DNA of 64,000 bases from Arthrobacter stackebrandtii (GCF_017876675.1 NZ_JAGIOI010000001.1:434001-498000), one strand, 5' to 3'. Counted from the first letter of the stretch, positions 8,530 through 17,479 are shown. Made by a program: numbers and translations. Notes: generated by a model not told the origin, from the sequence alone.

Positions 8530-9635
8530 CGCGTTCCCTCCAGTTCAGGTTCATATGCGGCAACCCGGCTGTGTTCGCCGTCTGCCGCAAGGCTCTTGCT
8601 TGCCGCTTCCAGCACCGAGAGCACCCGCAGGCCCGAGAGCCCGCCGGTGCGGGAGGGGCGCACGCCCCGGATGCTGTCCGCAAACTCCTTCACCATGGAA
8701 CCGAGCGCCTCCTGTTCCGGCAGCGCCGGGGACCAGGTGTCGCCGAGCCGGTACGACACGGCCTGCGCCTTGCGTTCGGCAGCCGTGGTGGAAGCCTTTT
8801 CAATGTTCACGCCGCGGTCGTAGACGCTGATGCGCTGCTGCGGGTTCAGGTCGTCCCAGACCAGTGTCCTTTTTGAACCGCCGATGACCATTTGGCGGAT
8901 CTTGGTGGGGCTGAGCCAGTTCACGTTGATGTGGGCCATGGCGTTGTTCGGCAGCGAGAAGGTCAGGTGCCCCACGCAGGCCTTGCCGCTGCCCAGCGGG
9001 TCAGCGCCCTGGGCGGCCACCGTCTGCGGCCGCAGCCCTCCGGGGAGGATGAAGTCGATGACCGAGAGGTCGTGCGGGGCAAGGTCCCAGAAGACGTCCA
9101 CATCCGGCTGGATGAGGCCGAGGTTGATGCGCACCGAGTCGATGAACAGCACCTCTCCCAGGGCGTCCTCGGCGATCAGTTCGCGGATCTTCAGGGCTGC
9201 CGGCGTGTAGCAGTAGGTGTGGTCGGCCATCAGGGTCAGGCCGGCCGCGGCGGCAAACTCCACCATTTCCACGCCCTGCTCCCAGTGGTCGGCGAGCGGC
9301 TTCTCCACCACCACGTGCTTCCCGGCCCGCATCGCAGCCATCGCCACCGCGTGGTGCGTGCGGGCCGGGGTCGCAATGGCGACCGCATCGACGTCGTCCC
9401 CGGCAAACAATTCCTCCAGGGAGGCAAAGACAGGGACATCCCCCAACGGCCGGGCGATCTTCAAGGCCCGCTGAATGTCCATGTCCACGATGGCGCGCAG
9501 GTCCCACTCCGGGCTGGCCTTGAAGTTTCGGGCCAGGTTGGGGCCCCAATAGCCGGCTCCAACGACGGCGACCTTCAAGACTTCATCTTCGGGCAGCAGG
9601 TTCAGCTGCTGCAGCGGGTGGGGAATCGAGACCAT
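8526..9635 (-). CDS. Gfo/Idh/MocA-family sugar dehydrogenase
   Basis: A 369-residue oxidoreductase with an N-terminal Rossmann fold, VAVVGAGYWGPNLARNFKAS (about residues 22-41), the family lysine motif HVVVEKPLA (the K of EKP), and a C-terminal alpha/beta domain containing WDLAPHDLSVIDF. The GYWGPNL opening is common in dehydrogenases acting on nucleotide-activated sugars, such as the WlbA/WbpB group that oxidises C3 of UDP-linked sugars. In this operon it would supply a 3-keto sugar to one of the DegT enzymes (inference). It follows the sugar transferase gene after 53 bases, and its own stop overlaps the epimerase start by four bases. Confidence 0.87.
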   Translation of the reverse strand: MVSIPHPLQQLNLLPEDEVLKVAVVGAGYWGPNLARNFKASPEWDLRAIVDMDIQRALKIARPLGDVPVFASLEELFAGDDVDAVAIATPARTHHAVAMAAMRAGKHVVVEKPLADHWEQGVEMVEFAAAAGLTLMADHTYCYTPAALKIRELIAEDALGEVLFIDSVRINLGLIQPDVDVFWDLAPHDLSVIDFILPGGLRPQTVAAQGADPLGSGKACVGHLTFSLPNNAMAHINVNWLSPTKIRQMVIGGSKRTLVWDDLNPQQRISVYDRGVNIEKASTTAAERKAQAVSYRLGDTWSPALPEQEALGSMVKEFADSIRGVRPSRTGGLSGLRVLSVLEAASKSLAADGEHSRVAAYEPELEGTR

Positions 9636-9688
9636 GACACTAATTCCATTTCTTCTTCAGTTGTGAGGGCTGCACTGTTGCAACACCC

Positions 9689-11251
9689 TTAGTAGGCACC
9701 TGTGGGTGCAACGACTGCCTTGAACGTCCGCCACAAGATGACCAGGTCACCTGTCAGCGACCAGTTCTCCACGTAGTAGAGGTCCAGGCGCACCGCCTCG
9801 TCCCAGGCGAGGTCGGAGCGGCCGCTGATCTGCCACAGCCCCGTGATGCCGGGCTTGATGAGCAGCCGCCGCTGGACGGGCTGCTGGTATTCGGCCACTT
9901 CCGTGGCAAGCGGCGGGCGGGGGCCCACCAGGCTCATGTGCCCCTTGACGACGTTCCAAAACTGGGGCAGCTCGTCCATGGAGAAGCGGCGCATCCACCG
10001 GCCGGACCGGGTGACTCGGGGGTCGTTGGCCATCTTGAACAGGACCCCGGCACCTTCGTTGCCGTCCTGCAGCGCCGCCAGCTTCGCCTCGGCACCGACC
10101 ACCATGGAGCGGAACTTCACCATCTTGAACGTCTCCCCGTTGCGGCCGATCCGTTCCTGGAGGAACAGGACCGGGCCCGGGCTGTCGAGCTTGACCACAA
10201 GGGCCAGGACCAGGAACAACGGGGTCAGGACCAGCAATGCAGCCGTGGCCAGCAGCATGTCCATGACGCGCTTGAAGACGTGCTTGCCGCCGGAGTACTG
10301 GGGCAGCTCCACCCGCATGAGGGGCAGGCCCTCCAGGGGGCGGAAGTGGACGCGCGGCCCGGCAACATTCGTCAGGCTCGAGGCCAGCACGAGTTCGGTG
10401 TTCATGTCCTCCAGGCGCCAGCCCAGTTCCTGGATGGCCTTGGGGCCTCCCGGCAGGGCGCCGGCCACGATGACCGCCTCGGCGCCGGTCTTGGCCACGA
10501 CCTCGGCAATGTCTGCGGCGGTGGAGAGGACGGGCACGTGGTACCAGGGCGGCAGCAGCGACATGCCCGGGGCCAGGGTGGTCAGCGCGGCCCCGGCCAC
10601 CCGGTAGCCGGTGGAGAGGTTGCCGCCCAGCTGGCCGATCACGTATTCAACATCCTGCGGGTTGCCGATCACCACCACGTTGGACAGCGACTTGCCGGTG
10701 TCGCGCTGGCGGGCCAGCCAGCCGCGCCACAGCCAGCGTTCAGCCACCAGAAGCACAATCCCCAGCGGCAGCGCGACGGCGAAGAACCCGCGTGAGACCT
10801 CAATCTGGAACACCAGCAGGGCCATGGCCATGAGGCCGAAGCTGCGCAATGTTGCCTGGGTCACGCGCCGGTACTCGGTGACACCGGCACCAAAAACGCT
10901 CTTCTCCCGCGAACGGCAGTACGCCAGGTCGGTCAGCCACAGCACCACGATGGCCATGCACACCCACATGTAGCCGGTCTCCTTCAGGTCTGCCGGCTCG
11001 TGGATCCCCACCACGCCGAAGCGGCTGAGGTAGGCCACGGCCACCACGACGGCGACGACCAGGGTGTCGCTGATCCGGAGCTTGGTTGCGTACCGGGCGG
11101 ACCATGGGGAAGCTTCCCTGCCGCCCGCCGCGTCCAATTTGGCGCTGCGGGCATCCCACACGCTGTGCTTGGGCTTCACGCCGGCGCCCTTGCGGCCTGC
11201 GCTGCCCGTCGCGGGGCGGCGCAGGTGCGGGATGATGCGCAATTCAGTCAT
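9689..11251 (-). CDS. Exopolysaccharide polyprenyl-phosphate sugar-1-phosphate transferase
   Basis: A 520-residue WbaP/CpsE-type initiating enzyme. The N-terminal half holds a cluster of about four to five hydrophobic helices and a degenerate nucleotide-binding-like region (NVVVIGNPQDVEYVIGQLGG). The C-terminal catalytic domain after residue about 320 has a membrane helix, then the conserved DSPGPVLFLQERIGRNG, FKMVKFRSM, DELPQFWNV, SLVGPRPPL and PGITGLWQISGRSD. It transfers a sugar 1-phosphate onto undecaprenyl phosphate, the first membrane step of the repeat unit. It is the first large gene of the operon. The chosen ATG overlaps the end of a possible leader ORF; a GTG 12 bases upstream is the alternative start. 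Confidence 0.9.
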   Translation of the reverse strand: MTELRIIPHLRRPATGSAGRKGAGVKPKHSVWDARSAKLDAAGGREASPWSARYATKLRISDTLVVAVVVAVAYLSRFGVVGIHEPADLKETGYMWVCMAIVVLWLTDLAYCRSREKSVFGAGVTEYRRVTQATLRSFGLMAMALLVFQIEVSRGFFAVALPLGIVLLVAERWLWRGWLARQRDTGKSLSNVVVIGNPQDVEYVIGQLGGNLSTGYRVAGAALTTLAPGMSLLPPWYHVPVLSTAADIAEVVAKTGAEAVIVAGALPGGPKAIQELGWRLEDMNTELVLASSLTNVAGPRVHFRPLEGLPLMRVELPQYSGGKHVFKRVMDMLLATAALLVLTPLFLVLALVVKLDSPGPVLFLQERIGRNGETFKMVKFRSMVVGAEAKLAALQDGNEGAGVLFKMANDPRVTRSGRWMRRFSMDELPQFWNVVKGHMSLVGPRPPLATEVAEYQQPVQRRLLIKPGITGLWQISGRSDLAWDEAVRLDLYYVENWSLTGDLVILWRTFKAVVAPTGAY

Positions 11252-11534
11252 GGCGGACACCAAAGACCGAATCGGGGAACGCCATCGTGCAAAGAAAGGG
11301 AGCCGACGACGGCTGGGGGAAAGCCTTGGTCTCAGAAGGCTTATCCGCCGCCGGCTCCGAATGTGGAGTCCGGCCGTTGCGGCCGGACAGTGTTCCTGGC
11401 AGGGCAGCGCGGAAGGAATTCCTGCGTGCGGGCTCCAGGGAGGGGAACAGGCTCAAACCTGCGGGGAAGATGCTGGACACACCACGGACGGGCACACCGC
11501 CATGGCTGATGGCGGCAGGGGCGGACGTGAACAT
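11244..11534 (-). CDS. Possible small leader ORF of the polysaccharide operon
   Basis: An open frame of 96 codons starting MFTSAPAAISHGGVPVRG. Its ATG has a good ribosome site (GGAAGG, about six bases upstream) and its stop overlaps the ATG of the sugar transferase (ATGACTGA), the arrangement expected for translational coupling. I recognise no domain; the sequence is rich in Pro, Ser and Arg, with no membrane segment. A perfect hairpin (11368-11388) lies inside the frame. It may be a real small protein, a leader peptide whose translation governs the downstream genes, or simply untranslated leader. Confidence 0.35.
   Translation of the reverse strand: MFTSAPAAISHGGVPVRGVSSIFPAGLSLFPSLEPARRNSFRAALPGTLSGRNGRTPHSEPAADKPSETKAFPQPSSAPFLCTMAFPDSVFGVRHD
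11368..11388. other. Perfect 9-bp inverted repeat in the operon leader
   Basis: GTCCGGCCG and CGGCCGGAC are separated by three bases. The stem is all but one base pair G/C-rich. It lies about 120 bases before the sugar transferase start, and no T-run follows on the minus strand, so a simple terminator is unlikely. It could be an RNA hairpin affecting translation or stability, or a protein site. Confidence 0.5.
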
Positions 11535-11642
11535 TGTGAGACCTTCCATGACGAGACCGGTGTGAGCTGAACAACACCTCTAGTCAACGGCAGCCGCCAC
11601 GGCAAAACACGAGTGATCAATACTGGATCTGGTGGGAACCTG

Positions 11643-11710
11643 AGTACTTTGTTTTGCTTCCGAGTACTTGGTTGGGGCCGCCCACTACTGGGCGGGCGGG
11701 CAAGTACTCG
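11643..11710. promoter_or_regulatory. Phased AGTACT palindromes between regulators and polysaccharide operon
   Basis: AGTACT occurs at 11643-11648, 11663-11668 and 11703-11708, with centres 20 and 40 bases apart; a weaker ACTACT lies at 11684-11689 near the missing phase. The second and third sites extend to a perfect 10-bp inverted pair, CGAGTACTTG / CAAGTACTCG. Inside this pair is a second palindrome, CCGCCCA-CTAC-TGGGCGG. Spacing near two helical turns suggests cooperative binding of a dimeric protein on one face of DNA. The array lies in the 650-base gap upstream of the polysaccharide operon and downstream of the LAL genes. Operator function is inference; a terminator for the LAL genes is the alternative. 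Confidence 0.5.
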
Positions 11711-11774
11711 TGCCCCGCCTGGTTTTAAAGCACAGCTGCGCCACTTGTTTCCACTTGCTTGAGCCGGCAGAGCG

Positions 11775-11815
11775 GGGCACGTGTCCACCGTGCCCGGCGT
11801 TTCCCACACCGGGCA
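11775..11815. other. Two overlapping, mutually exclusive hairpins in the 11.7-11.9 kb gap
   Basis: GGGCAC (11775-11780) pairs with GTGCCC (11790-11795), and TGCCCGG (11791-11797) pairs with CCGGGCA (11809-11815), so the two stems compete for the same bases. They lie about 100 bases beyond the stop of the first LAL gene. They may contribute to 3'-end formation of the LAL transcript. I see no gene in 11711-11917. Confidence 0.3.
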
Positions 11816-11917
11816 TGCCGCAACGCCAGGTGCTGCCCGCGCCGGCCCGCGCGCACCCGGGGCAACCCCCATGGTGGGCCCGGTGAAAAGGGACGCTGGT
11901 CTCCACAGGGGGCGGGA

Positions 11918-14665
11918 TCAGAGGGAGTCGGCGAGGTCCTCGCGGGCGGAGATGCCCAACTTGGCGTAGGCACGGTAGAGGTGGCCCTCCACGGTGCGCA
12001 CCGCCAGGGTGAGTTCGGCGGCGATGTCCTTGTCGCTCAGGCCCTGCGCTGCGAGCCCTGCGATCTGGCGTTCCCGCTTGGTCAGTTCACCGGCGGCGTC
12101 CACCCTGGCGGGTATGGCCGGTACCGTGGACGAAAGCTTGCGCAGGTCCGCCCGGACCTTCTTGGCCTGCTCCCGCCTGCCGGTGCCGTTGAGGACAGCG
12201 ACCGACCGGGTCAGGGCGGCGTGCGCAAGGCCCAGGACGCCTGCCTCGGCCAGGAGATCCCCGGCCTCCTTCAGCCCGGCACCGTCGCCGGCGTGCAGCG
12301 CCGCGGCGAAGCGGCCGATCCCGCGGGCCCATGGCCCTTCCACTTCCGCGGCCACGGCCGCCAGCCGTCCCGCAACGCCTTCATCCCCCAACTCCAGTGC
12401 CAGTGCCAGTGCGTTCAGTTCCAGCATCTTCGACTCGGAGTCCCGCGCAGCGTCAGCCTGCACCATCAGCTGCGCCAGCCATCCGCCGTCGGGCTCCAGG
12501 GTGTGGCGGGCGGCCGCAAGGAAGGCCTGTTCATGGGCCAGCACCACGTGCATTCCGGTGCTGTCCACGTGGGCGTCGATCAGGGCTGCGGCCTCCTCGC
12601 GCCGTCCCAGCCGTGCCGAGCAGAAGGCCGCCAGCGCGGTGCAGTACCCCAGGAGCTGCTGGGGGTCGCTGAGCCGCAGGGCGTCCAGCCCGGCCGTGAG
12701 CACCGTCAGCGCATCCTCGTAGGAGCCCGCCCGGACCATGGCCATGCCCCGGACCACGCTGGCGCCGCCCCCGAAGGAGAACATGATGGGCCCGTCCTCC
12801 ATGCCGAACTGGTCCATGACGCCGGTGGCCGCCTGCCAGTAGCCGGCGCACAGCAGTGCGGTGAGGTGGCGGAGCATGATGTTCTCGGGCAGGAAGAAGA
12901 CGTCGTTTTCCTCGGAATGCTCGAGTGCAAAAGCCTCCGCCGCGCGTGAGGACCCCTGCTCGGGCAGGCCCTGCGCGATCAGCCGTTCAGCGTCCATGGT
13001 CAGCGCCATCGTCCGGTTGAGGCGGTCGGCCGCGGTGGGCAGTCCGTGCAGCGACTCCAGCAGCTGTGTCAGCTCCGTCATTTCCGCGTACCGCCCGGCC
13101 CGCGACAGCCCCATCAGCTCCACCATGAGCGCACTGCTTTGCGAGTAGGCGCCGATCATGTCCGCCTGCTCCGGCTCGGCCGCTGCCAGCCTCCGCCCCG
13201 CCTCCCGCAGGTCCTGCGCGTCCGACAGCAGCGTGGACACCGGCATGCCCAGGGCGGAGCGGGTGGAGGCGCGCAGCAGGGCCCCGAACGTGAGGTCCTG
13301 CACGCTTGCGGCGTCCGCCGGCAGCGACTCCATGAGGGTGAAGGCACCCTTGTAGTCGCCCAGGTTGTACTTGGCCCGGGCCCTGACCATGACGGCGCGG
13401 AATTGGAAGTCCCGGCCCTTGATCTGCTTGGCCAGCTCCAGCGCCGTGATCGACTGGAACAGCTTCGTGGCGAGCACCGCGGCGCGCAGCAGGGTGTCGT
13501 CACCAACGTCGACGCCCACCTCAAGCGCCCACAAAACCCGCCGCAACAGCGATTCCTTGGTGCCGCCGTCGTGCGTCAAGTCCCCTATCAGCCGCTCGTG
13601 GAGCACCCTGCTCTGAGCCACCGGCACCATGTCCCGGATCACCTGGCCGTAGATGGGGTTGGCGAGGACCAAAAAGTCGGACGACGGCGGCTGCCGGGCG
13701 ATGAGGGGCCAGTCCAGCAGTTCGCGGATCGCCCGGGGCGCGACCAGGCCCTTGAGCGCCGATTCCGCCAGCGGCTCGGCCAGGGCCACCAGGTTCAGCG
13801 CCTGCTGGCCCTCCGGCGTAAGGCCGCGCAGCACAGCCTTCACCGCATCCTCCAGCCCGCGGCCATGCGGCACCAGTTGGTATTCATCAAGCCAGGTGCC
13901 TCCCTGGTGGATCAGGCTGCCGCGCTCCAGGCCTTCGGTCACCAACAGGTGCAGGAACAGCGGGTTGCCTCCGGATGTGAACCAGTACTGCCAGCTGGTG
14001 GCAGGAAAGACGGGCCCGCCGAGCATCGCCTCGCAGTAGTCGTGGCCCTGCTGCTGCGTCAGCGGGTTCAGCACGATGTTCTCCGCCAGGCCGGTGGCCC
14101 ACAGCCTGGGCAGCGGCTCGGGCAGCCCGTGCCGGACCGAATGCGAGGCCACCACGTTGACCGTTCCGGCCATGGCCAGGGAGACAATCAGCTCCGCCGT
14201 GCCGGGGTCGATGGCGTGGGCGTCGTCGAGCAGCAGGAGGGGCAGGTCGCCGCTGCCGAGCACGACCGACGGGTCCGGGTGGGGTGCCCCGGGTCCGTCC
14301 GGCGGCCCGTCCAGGACTGCCTGCTGCGCGTCCAGGACGGCCAGCACCTGGCGCAGCACTTCCAGCCGGTAGGATTCCGTGGCGGTGTCGGCAAGGTTCA
14401 GGTACGGTGCCAGGACGCCGAAGGGGATTCGGGCCAGCGACTGGGAACCGTGGATGGACAGGACCGGGACGTAGTCCCTGGCACTGCGGCCCAGCCGCTG
14501 CAGGATGGTGGAGGCGCCCAGGCCGCTGTCGGAGGTCACGAACACGGCGCGGCAGTCCTCGGCGCGAATGGCGGAGATGATGTCCGCCAGCTCGTCTTCA
14601 CGGCAAAAGGGCTCATTGCCGGCACCTGCGCCGCTGTGCAGCAACCCCGTCACAGGTGGACCCAT
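11918..14665 (-). CDS. LAL-type LuxR-family transcriptional regulator with degenerate P-loop
   Basis: A 915-residue regulator. The C-terminus is a LuxR helix-turn-helix: ELTKRERQIAGLAAQGLSDK, then a recognition helix around LTLAVRTVEGHLYRAYAKL. The N-terminus is the STAND/AAA-like ATPase region with Walker B LPLLLLDDAHAID, and the middle is an alpha-helical TPR-like array. The Walker A site reads SDSGLGAS at residues 45-52: the invariant lysine is alanine and the first glycine is serine, so ATP hydrolysis is doubtful. The ATG overlaps the end of the next LAL gene by 16 bases, so the pair is one transcript. It probably controls the polysaccharide operon downstream on the same strand (inference from position). 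Confidence 0.85.
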   Translation of the reverse strand: MGPPVTGLLHSGAGAGNEPFCREDELADIISAIRAEDCRAVFVTSDSGLGASTILQRLGRSARDYVPVLSIHGSQSLARIPFGVLAPYLNLADTATESYRLEVLRQVLAVLDAQQAVLDGPPDGPGAPHPDPSVVLGSGDLPLLLLDDAHAIDPGTAELIVSLAMAGTVNVVASHSVRHGLPEPLPRLWATGLAENIVLNPLTQQQGHDYCEAMLGGPVFPATSWQYWFTSGGNPLFLHLLVTEGLERGSLIHQGGTWLDEYQLVPHGRGLEDAVKAVLRGLTPEGQQALNLVALAEPLAESALKGLVAPRAIRELLDWPLIARQPPSSDFLVLANPIYGQVIRDMVPVAQSRVLHERLIGDLTHDGGTKESLLRRVLWALEVGVDVGDDTLLRAAVLATKLFQSITALELAKQIKGRDFQFRAVMVRARAKYNLGDYKGAFTLMESLPADAASVQDLTFGALLRASTRSALGMPVSTLLSDAQDLREAGRRLAAAEPEQADMIGAYSQSSALMVELMGLSRAGRYAEMTELTQLLESLHGLPTAADRLNRTMALTMDAERLIAQGLPEQGSSRAAEAFALEHSEENDVFFLPENIMLRHLTALLCAGYWQAATGVMDQFGMEDGPIMFSFGGGASVVRGMAMVRAGSYEDALTVLTAGLDALRLSDPQQLLGYCTALAAFCSARLGRREEAAALIDAHVDSTGMHVVLAHEQAFLAAARHTLEPDGGWLAQLMVQADAARDSESKMLELNALALALELGDEGVAGRLAAVAAEVEGPWARGIGRFAAALHAGDGAGLKEAGDLLAEAGVLGLAHAALTRSVAVLNGTGRREQAKKVRADLRKLSSTVPAIPARVDAAGELTKRERQIAGLAAQGLSDKDIAAELTLAVRTVEGHLYRAYAKLGISAREDLADSL

Positions 14666-17364
14666 TTCTCAAGGTCGGTGCGCGAGGTGATGCCCAGCTT
14701 GGCGAAAACCTGGTAGAGGTGGCCTTCGACGGTGCGCACCGAGACGCCGATCTTGGCGGCGATGTCCCTGTTGCCCATTCCGCGGATGGCCAGCCTGGCC
14801 ACCTGCAGTTCGCGCGGGGTCAGCGGCACTACGCCCGGCGCCAGGTCCTGCTGCTCTTCCGGGACCACGCCGCGCAGGCGGTTCTTCGCCTCCCGCTGCA
14901 GCCTGCTGTCCCCGTGCGCCTTGGCCAGCCGCAGTGCCAGCTCGTTGGCATGGCGCTCGAGATGGGTGAATTCCATCTCGCGGGCGCGGTCTCCCGCTTC
15001 CAGGGCCGCCTGGGCACTGCCCTCGACGGCGGCCCGGGCCAGCAGCCGCCCGGCCGTCGCCAGTGGGCCCTGGCAGTTTTGCACCATCTGGTCCAGGAGT
15101 TCGTACTGGCCCGGGGCGCCGGCGGTGACGGCACTCAACAGGATGGCGGTGGCCGGGGTGGCGTTGCCGTCCGCAAAGGCGGCCCCGGCCAGCTCGGCGA
15201 GCCGGTCCACGGCACCTTCGTCGCCGAGCGCCAGGGCGGCCAGCGCCTGGAAGTGGTCGGACAGGGTCCGGTTGACCCACGTGACGTGCGGGCCGGCCGC
15301 CTTGGCCATGGCCAGGTACCGCCAGCCGTGGTCGGGGTCCCCGAGCCGTGCGTAGACACAGGCCAGCACCGAGTACACCAGTTCCAGCCCGGTGTAGGTG
15401 TCCCTGACCTCGAGCTGGGCTGCGGCGCACAGCAGGATCTCCGCAGCCTCCATGTCCCGGCCGGCGGAGGCGTAGGCAATGCCGAGCGACAGCTCCAGCG
15501 CCCCGCCCCGGTAGTGCAGGGAACTGTTGGAAAATTCGATGGCCTGCTGCAGTTCACGTTCGGCACGGCGCCACTGCCCGCTCCAGGTCAGGGCCACAAT
15601 GCGCCCGTACAAGTGCCAGTCGTGCAGGCGCACCACCACGTTGTGGCGGGCCGCCTCGGCGTCGACCGCCTCCGAGAGCTCCACGGCATCGCGCTCGTGC
15701 CCGGTGGCGGCCAGGGCCATGGTCAGCAGCGAGGAACTGTTCAGCCGGTAGCTGCGGTCAGAGGGATCCTTGCTGGCAATCTTCAGGTCATGGATGACCT
15801 TGCCAAACTCACCCCGATTGACGGCGACCTCAAAGCGCGCCAAGTTGTAGAACTTTTCCGCCTCGGCCCGCTCCGTGCCCTCGGCCTGCTGGACTTTCTC
15901 CCACGTCCGGTCCAGGATCTGCCGGATGCGCGGCATGGCGTTTGGCTGCCACACGAGGGAGACAGCCAGGTCCTGTGCCCACGAGGCATATTCCGGGGCC
16001 GTCAGCGCATCCAGGACCTCGGGCGGAAAGTTCTCCAGGACGGTCGCGGCCTTGCTGTAGCCTGCCATGGCGTGGTGGGCCCGGCTGCGCTTTTGGGCTG
16101 CGGCAACGGCCAGCGGATGGCCGGGCGGCACATGGTTGGCGCAGGCCAGTGCCAGCTGGGGGTCGAACAGCTGAAGCGCGGCTTGTGCTGCGGCCAGCGC
16201 CACCTCAGGTTCCATGGCCATGCCGGCTTCGTTGAGCCAGCTGGCCAACATCAGCAGCTCCTGCGGGCTCAAGTCCTCCGCATCCAGGGAGAGCACGGAG
16301 GAGAGCTCCTGGAAATACGCGCCCTTCTGCTGTGCGCTCATCTGGTTGCGGATGGTCTCCCCCACATAGGGTTCGGCAAAGCCCACGGTCTTGCGCCGGT
16401 CCGCGGCAATCACCACGAAGCCGCGCTCCTCCAAAGAGGTGACGGCGTCGGCGCCCAACACCTGGATGGCCATGGCAAGGGGCACTTCCTTGAGCAGCGA
16501 GAACTTCTCAATGTACGTGCGCAGCTGCGGGCTTTCACGTGCAAGCCGCGATTCCACCAGCTCCAGCAGGACATCATCGGAGAAGCGGCCAAACCGCCCC
16601 GCCGGCACCCAGACGCCGTCGTTCGATTTCAAGGCCCCGCTGCCGAGGTATTCATGGACCAGGGCCTGCAGGACCAGGGGGTTTCCGGCGCTGAATGCAA
16701 ACAGCTGGGCCACCACCGCTTCCGCCACTGGCCCGTCCAGCGCCTTGGACAGAAGCTCACGCACTTCGGCACGCGAGAACGGCGCCAGCCGCTGCTGGGC
16801 GAGCAGGCCATCCTTGAGCATCCAGGCAAGGTCCTCGGGCAGGTCCGCAATGGTGCGCGCCACCACCAACAGCTTGGCCCGGCCGCTGAGCACGAGGTGC
16901 ATCAGCACGCCCATGCTGAGGGTGTCGATGCCGGGCAGGTCATCCAGGTTCAGCACTATGGGGCGGCCATTGGCCTCCTGCAGGACCTGGTCCACCATGG
17001 CGCCAAGAATCGCCGCGGGGCTTTCGCTCTGTCGGGCGTTGAGGCGGGCCAGCTGCACGGGGAAAATGGAGTAGGGGACATCACTTGGCACTCCTGTGCC
17101 AAAAAGATTGACGACGTGGGTGGTGGAGCCGATGCGGCGGGCCACATTGCGGGACAGCGCGGTCTTTCCCACGCCGCGGGGACCCAAAATGACGGCACCA
17201 TGAAGGAGCGGGTCGGCCAGGTGTGCCTGGACAACTTCAATGTCCCCTTGGCGCACCAGTGAAGACCATTGACGCCGTTCACCTGCACCCAGTGCCCGCC
17301 GTTGAGACTGCGACTCCCCCAGTAATAGTCGTTGCGCTGCGGCCAATCCCCACACATTCGTCAT
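14650..17364 (-). CDS. LAL-type LuxR-family transcriptional regulator with intact ATPase site
   Basis: A 904-residue paralogue of the adjacent regulator. Here Walker A is complete: GPRGVGKT at residues 61-68. Walker B is IVLNLDDLPGID. A long helical, TPR-like middle is followed by the C-terminal LuxR domain LTPRELQVARLAIRGMGNRD and VSVRTVEGHLYQVFAKLGI. LAL proteins (MalT family) use ATP and a ligand to assemble on DNA. The start is supported by a GAGGG site nine bases upstream, and the gene begins the two-gene transcript. With one ATPase-competent and one degenerate member, the two could work as a hetero-oligomer. The ligand is unknown. Confidence 0.88.
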   Translation of the reverse strand: MTNVWGLAAAQRLLLGESQSQRRALGAGERRQWSSLVRQGDIEVVQAHLADPLLHGAVILGPRGVGKTALSRNVARRIGSTTHVVNLFGTGVPSDVPYSIFPVQLARLNARQSESPAAILGAMVDQVLQEANGRPIVLNLDDLPGIDTLSMGVLMHLVLSGRAKLLVVARTIADLPEDLAWMLKDGLLAQQRLAPFSRAEVRELLSKALDGPVAEAVVAQLFAFSAGNPLVLQALVHEYLGSGALKSNDGVWVPAGRFGRFSDDVLLELVESRLARESPQLRTYIEKFSLLKEVPLAMAIQVLGADAVTSLEERGFVVIAADRRKTVGFAEPYVGETIRNQMSAQQKGAYFQELSSVLSLDAEDLSPQELLMLASWLNEAGMAMEPEVALAAAQAALQLFDPQLALACANHVPPGHPLAVAAAQKRSRAHHAMAGYSKAATVLENFPPEVLDALTAPEYASWAQDLAVSLVWQPNAMPRIRQILDRTWEKVQQAEGTERAEAEKFYNLARFEVAVNRGEFGKVIHDLKIASKDPSDRSYRLNSSSLLTMALAATGHERDAVELSEAVDAEAARHNVVVRLHDWHLYGRIVALTWSGQWRRAERELQQAIEFSNSSLHYRGGALELSLGIAYASAGRDMEAAEILLCAAAQLEVRDTYTGLELVYSVLACVYARLGDPDHGWRYLAMAKAAGPHVTWVNRTLSDHFQALAALALGDEGAVDRLAELAGAAFADGNATPATAILLSAVTAGAPGQYELLDQMVQNCQGPLATAGRLLARAAVEGSAQAALEAGDRAREMEFTHLERHANELALRLAKAHGDSRLQREAKNRLRGVVPEEQQDLAPGVVPLTPRELQVARLAIRGMGNRDIAAKIGVSVRTVEGHLYQVFAKLGITSRTDLEKWVHL

Positions 17365-17428
17365 ACGTAGTCACCCTCTGAGCCACGTCATACCCGTGGA
17401 TCAACACAAACGGGTGTGGCCTAGGGTG

Positions 17429-17434
17429 ATTCTA
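17429..17434 (-). promoter_or_regulatory. Candidate -10 element of the LAL operon
   Basis: TAGAAT on the minus strand, about 65 bases upstream of the LAL start, lies in the only A/T-rich stretch of the 115-base gap. No convincing -35 hexamer is seen at 16-18 bases. The gap otherwise holds nothing recognisable. Confidence 0.35.
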
Positions 17435-17479
17435 ACAGCGATTGTGACGTTAAACTCTTAAATGTGCCCGACGTAAAGG

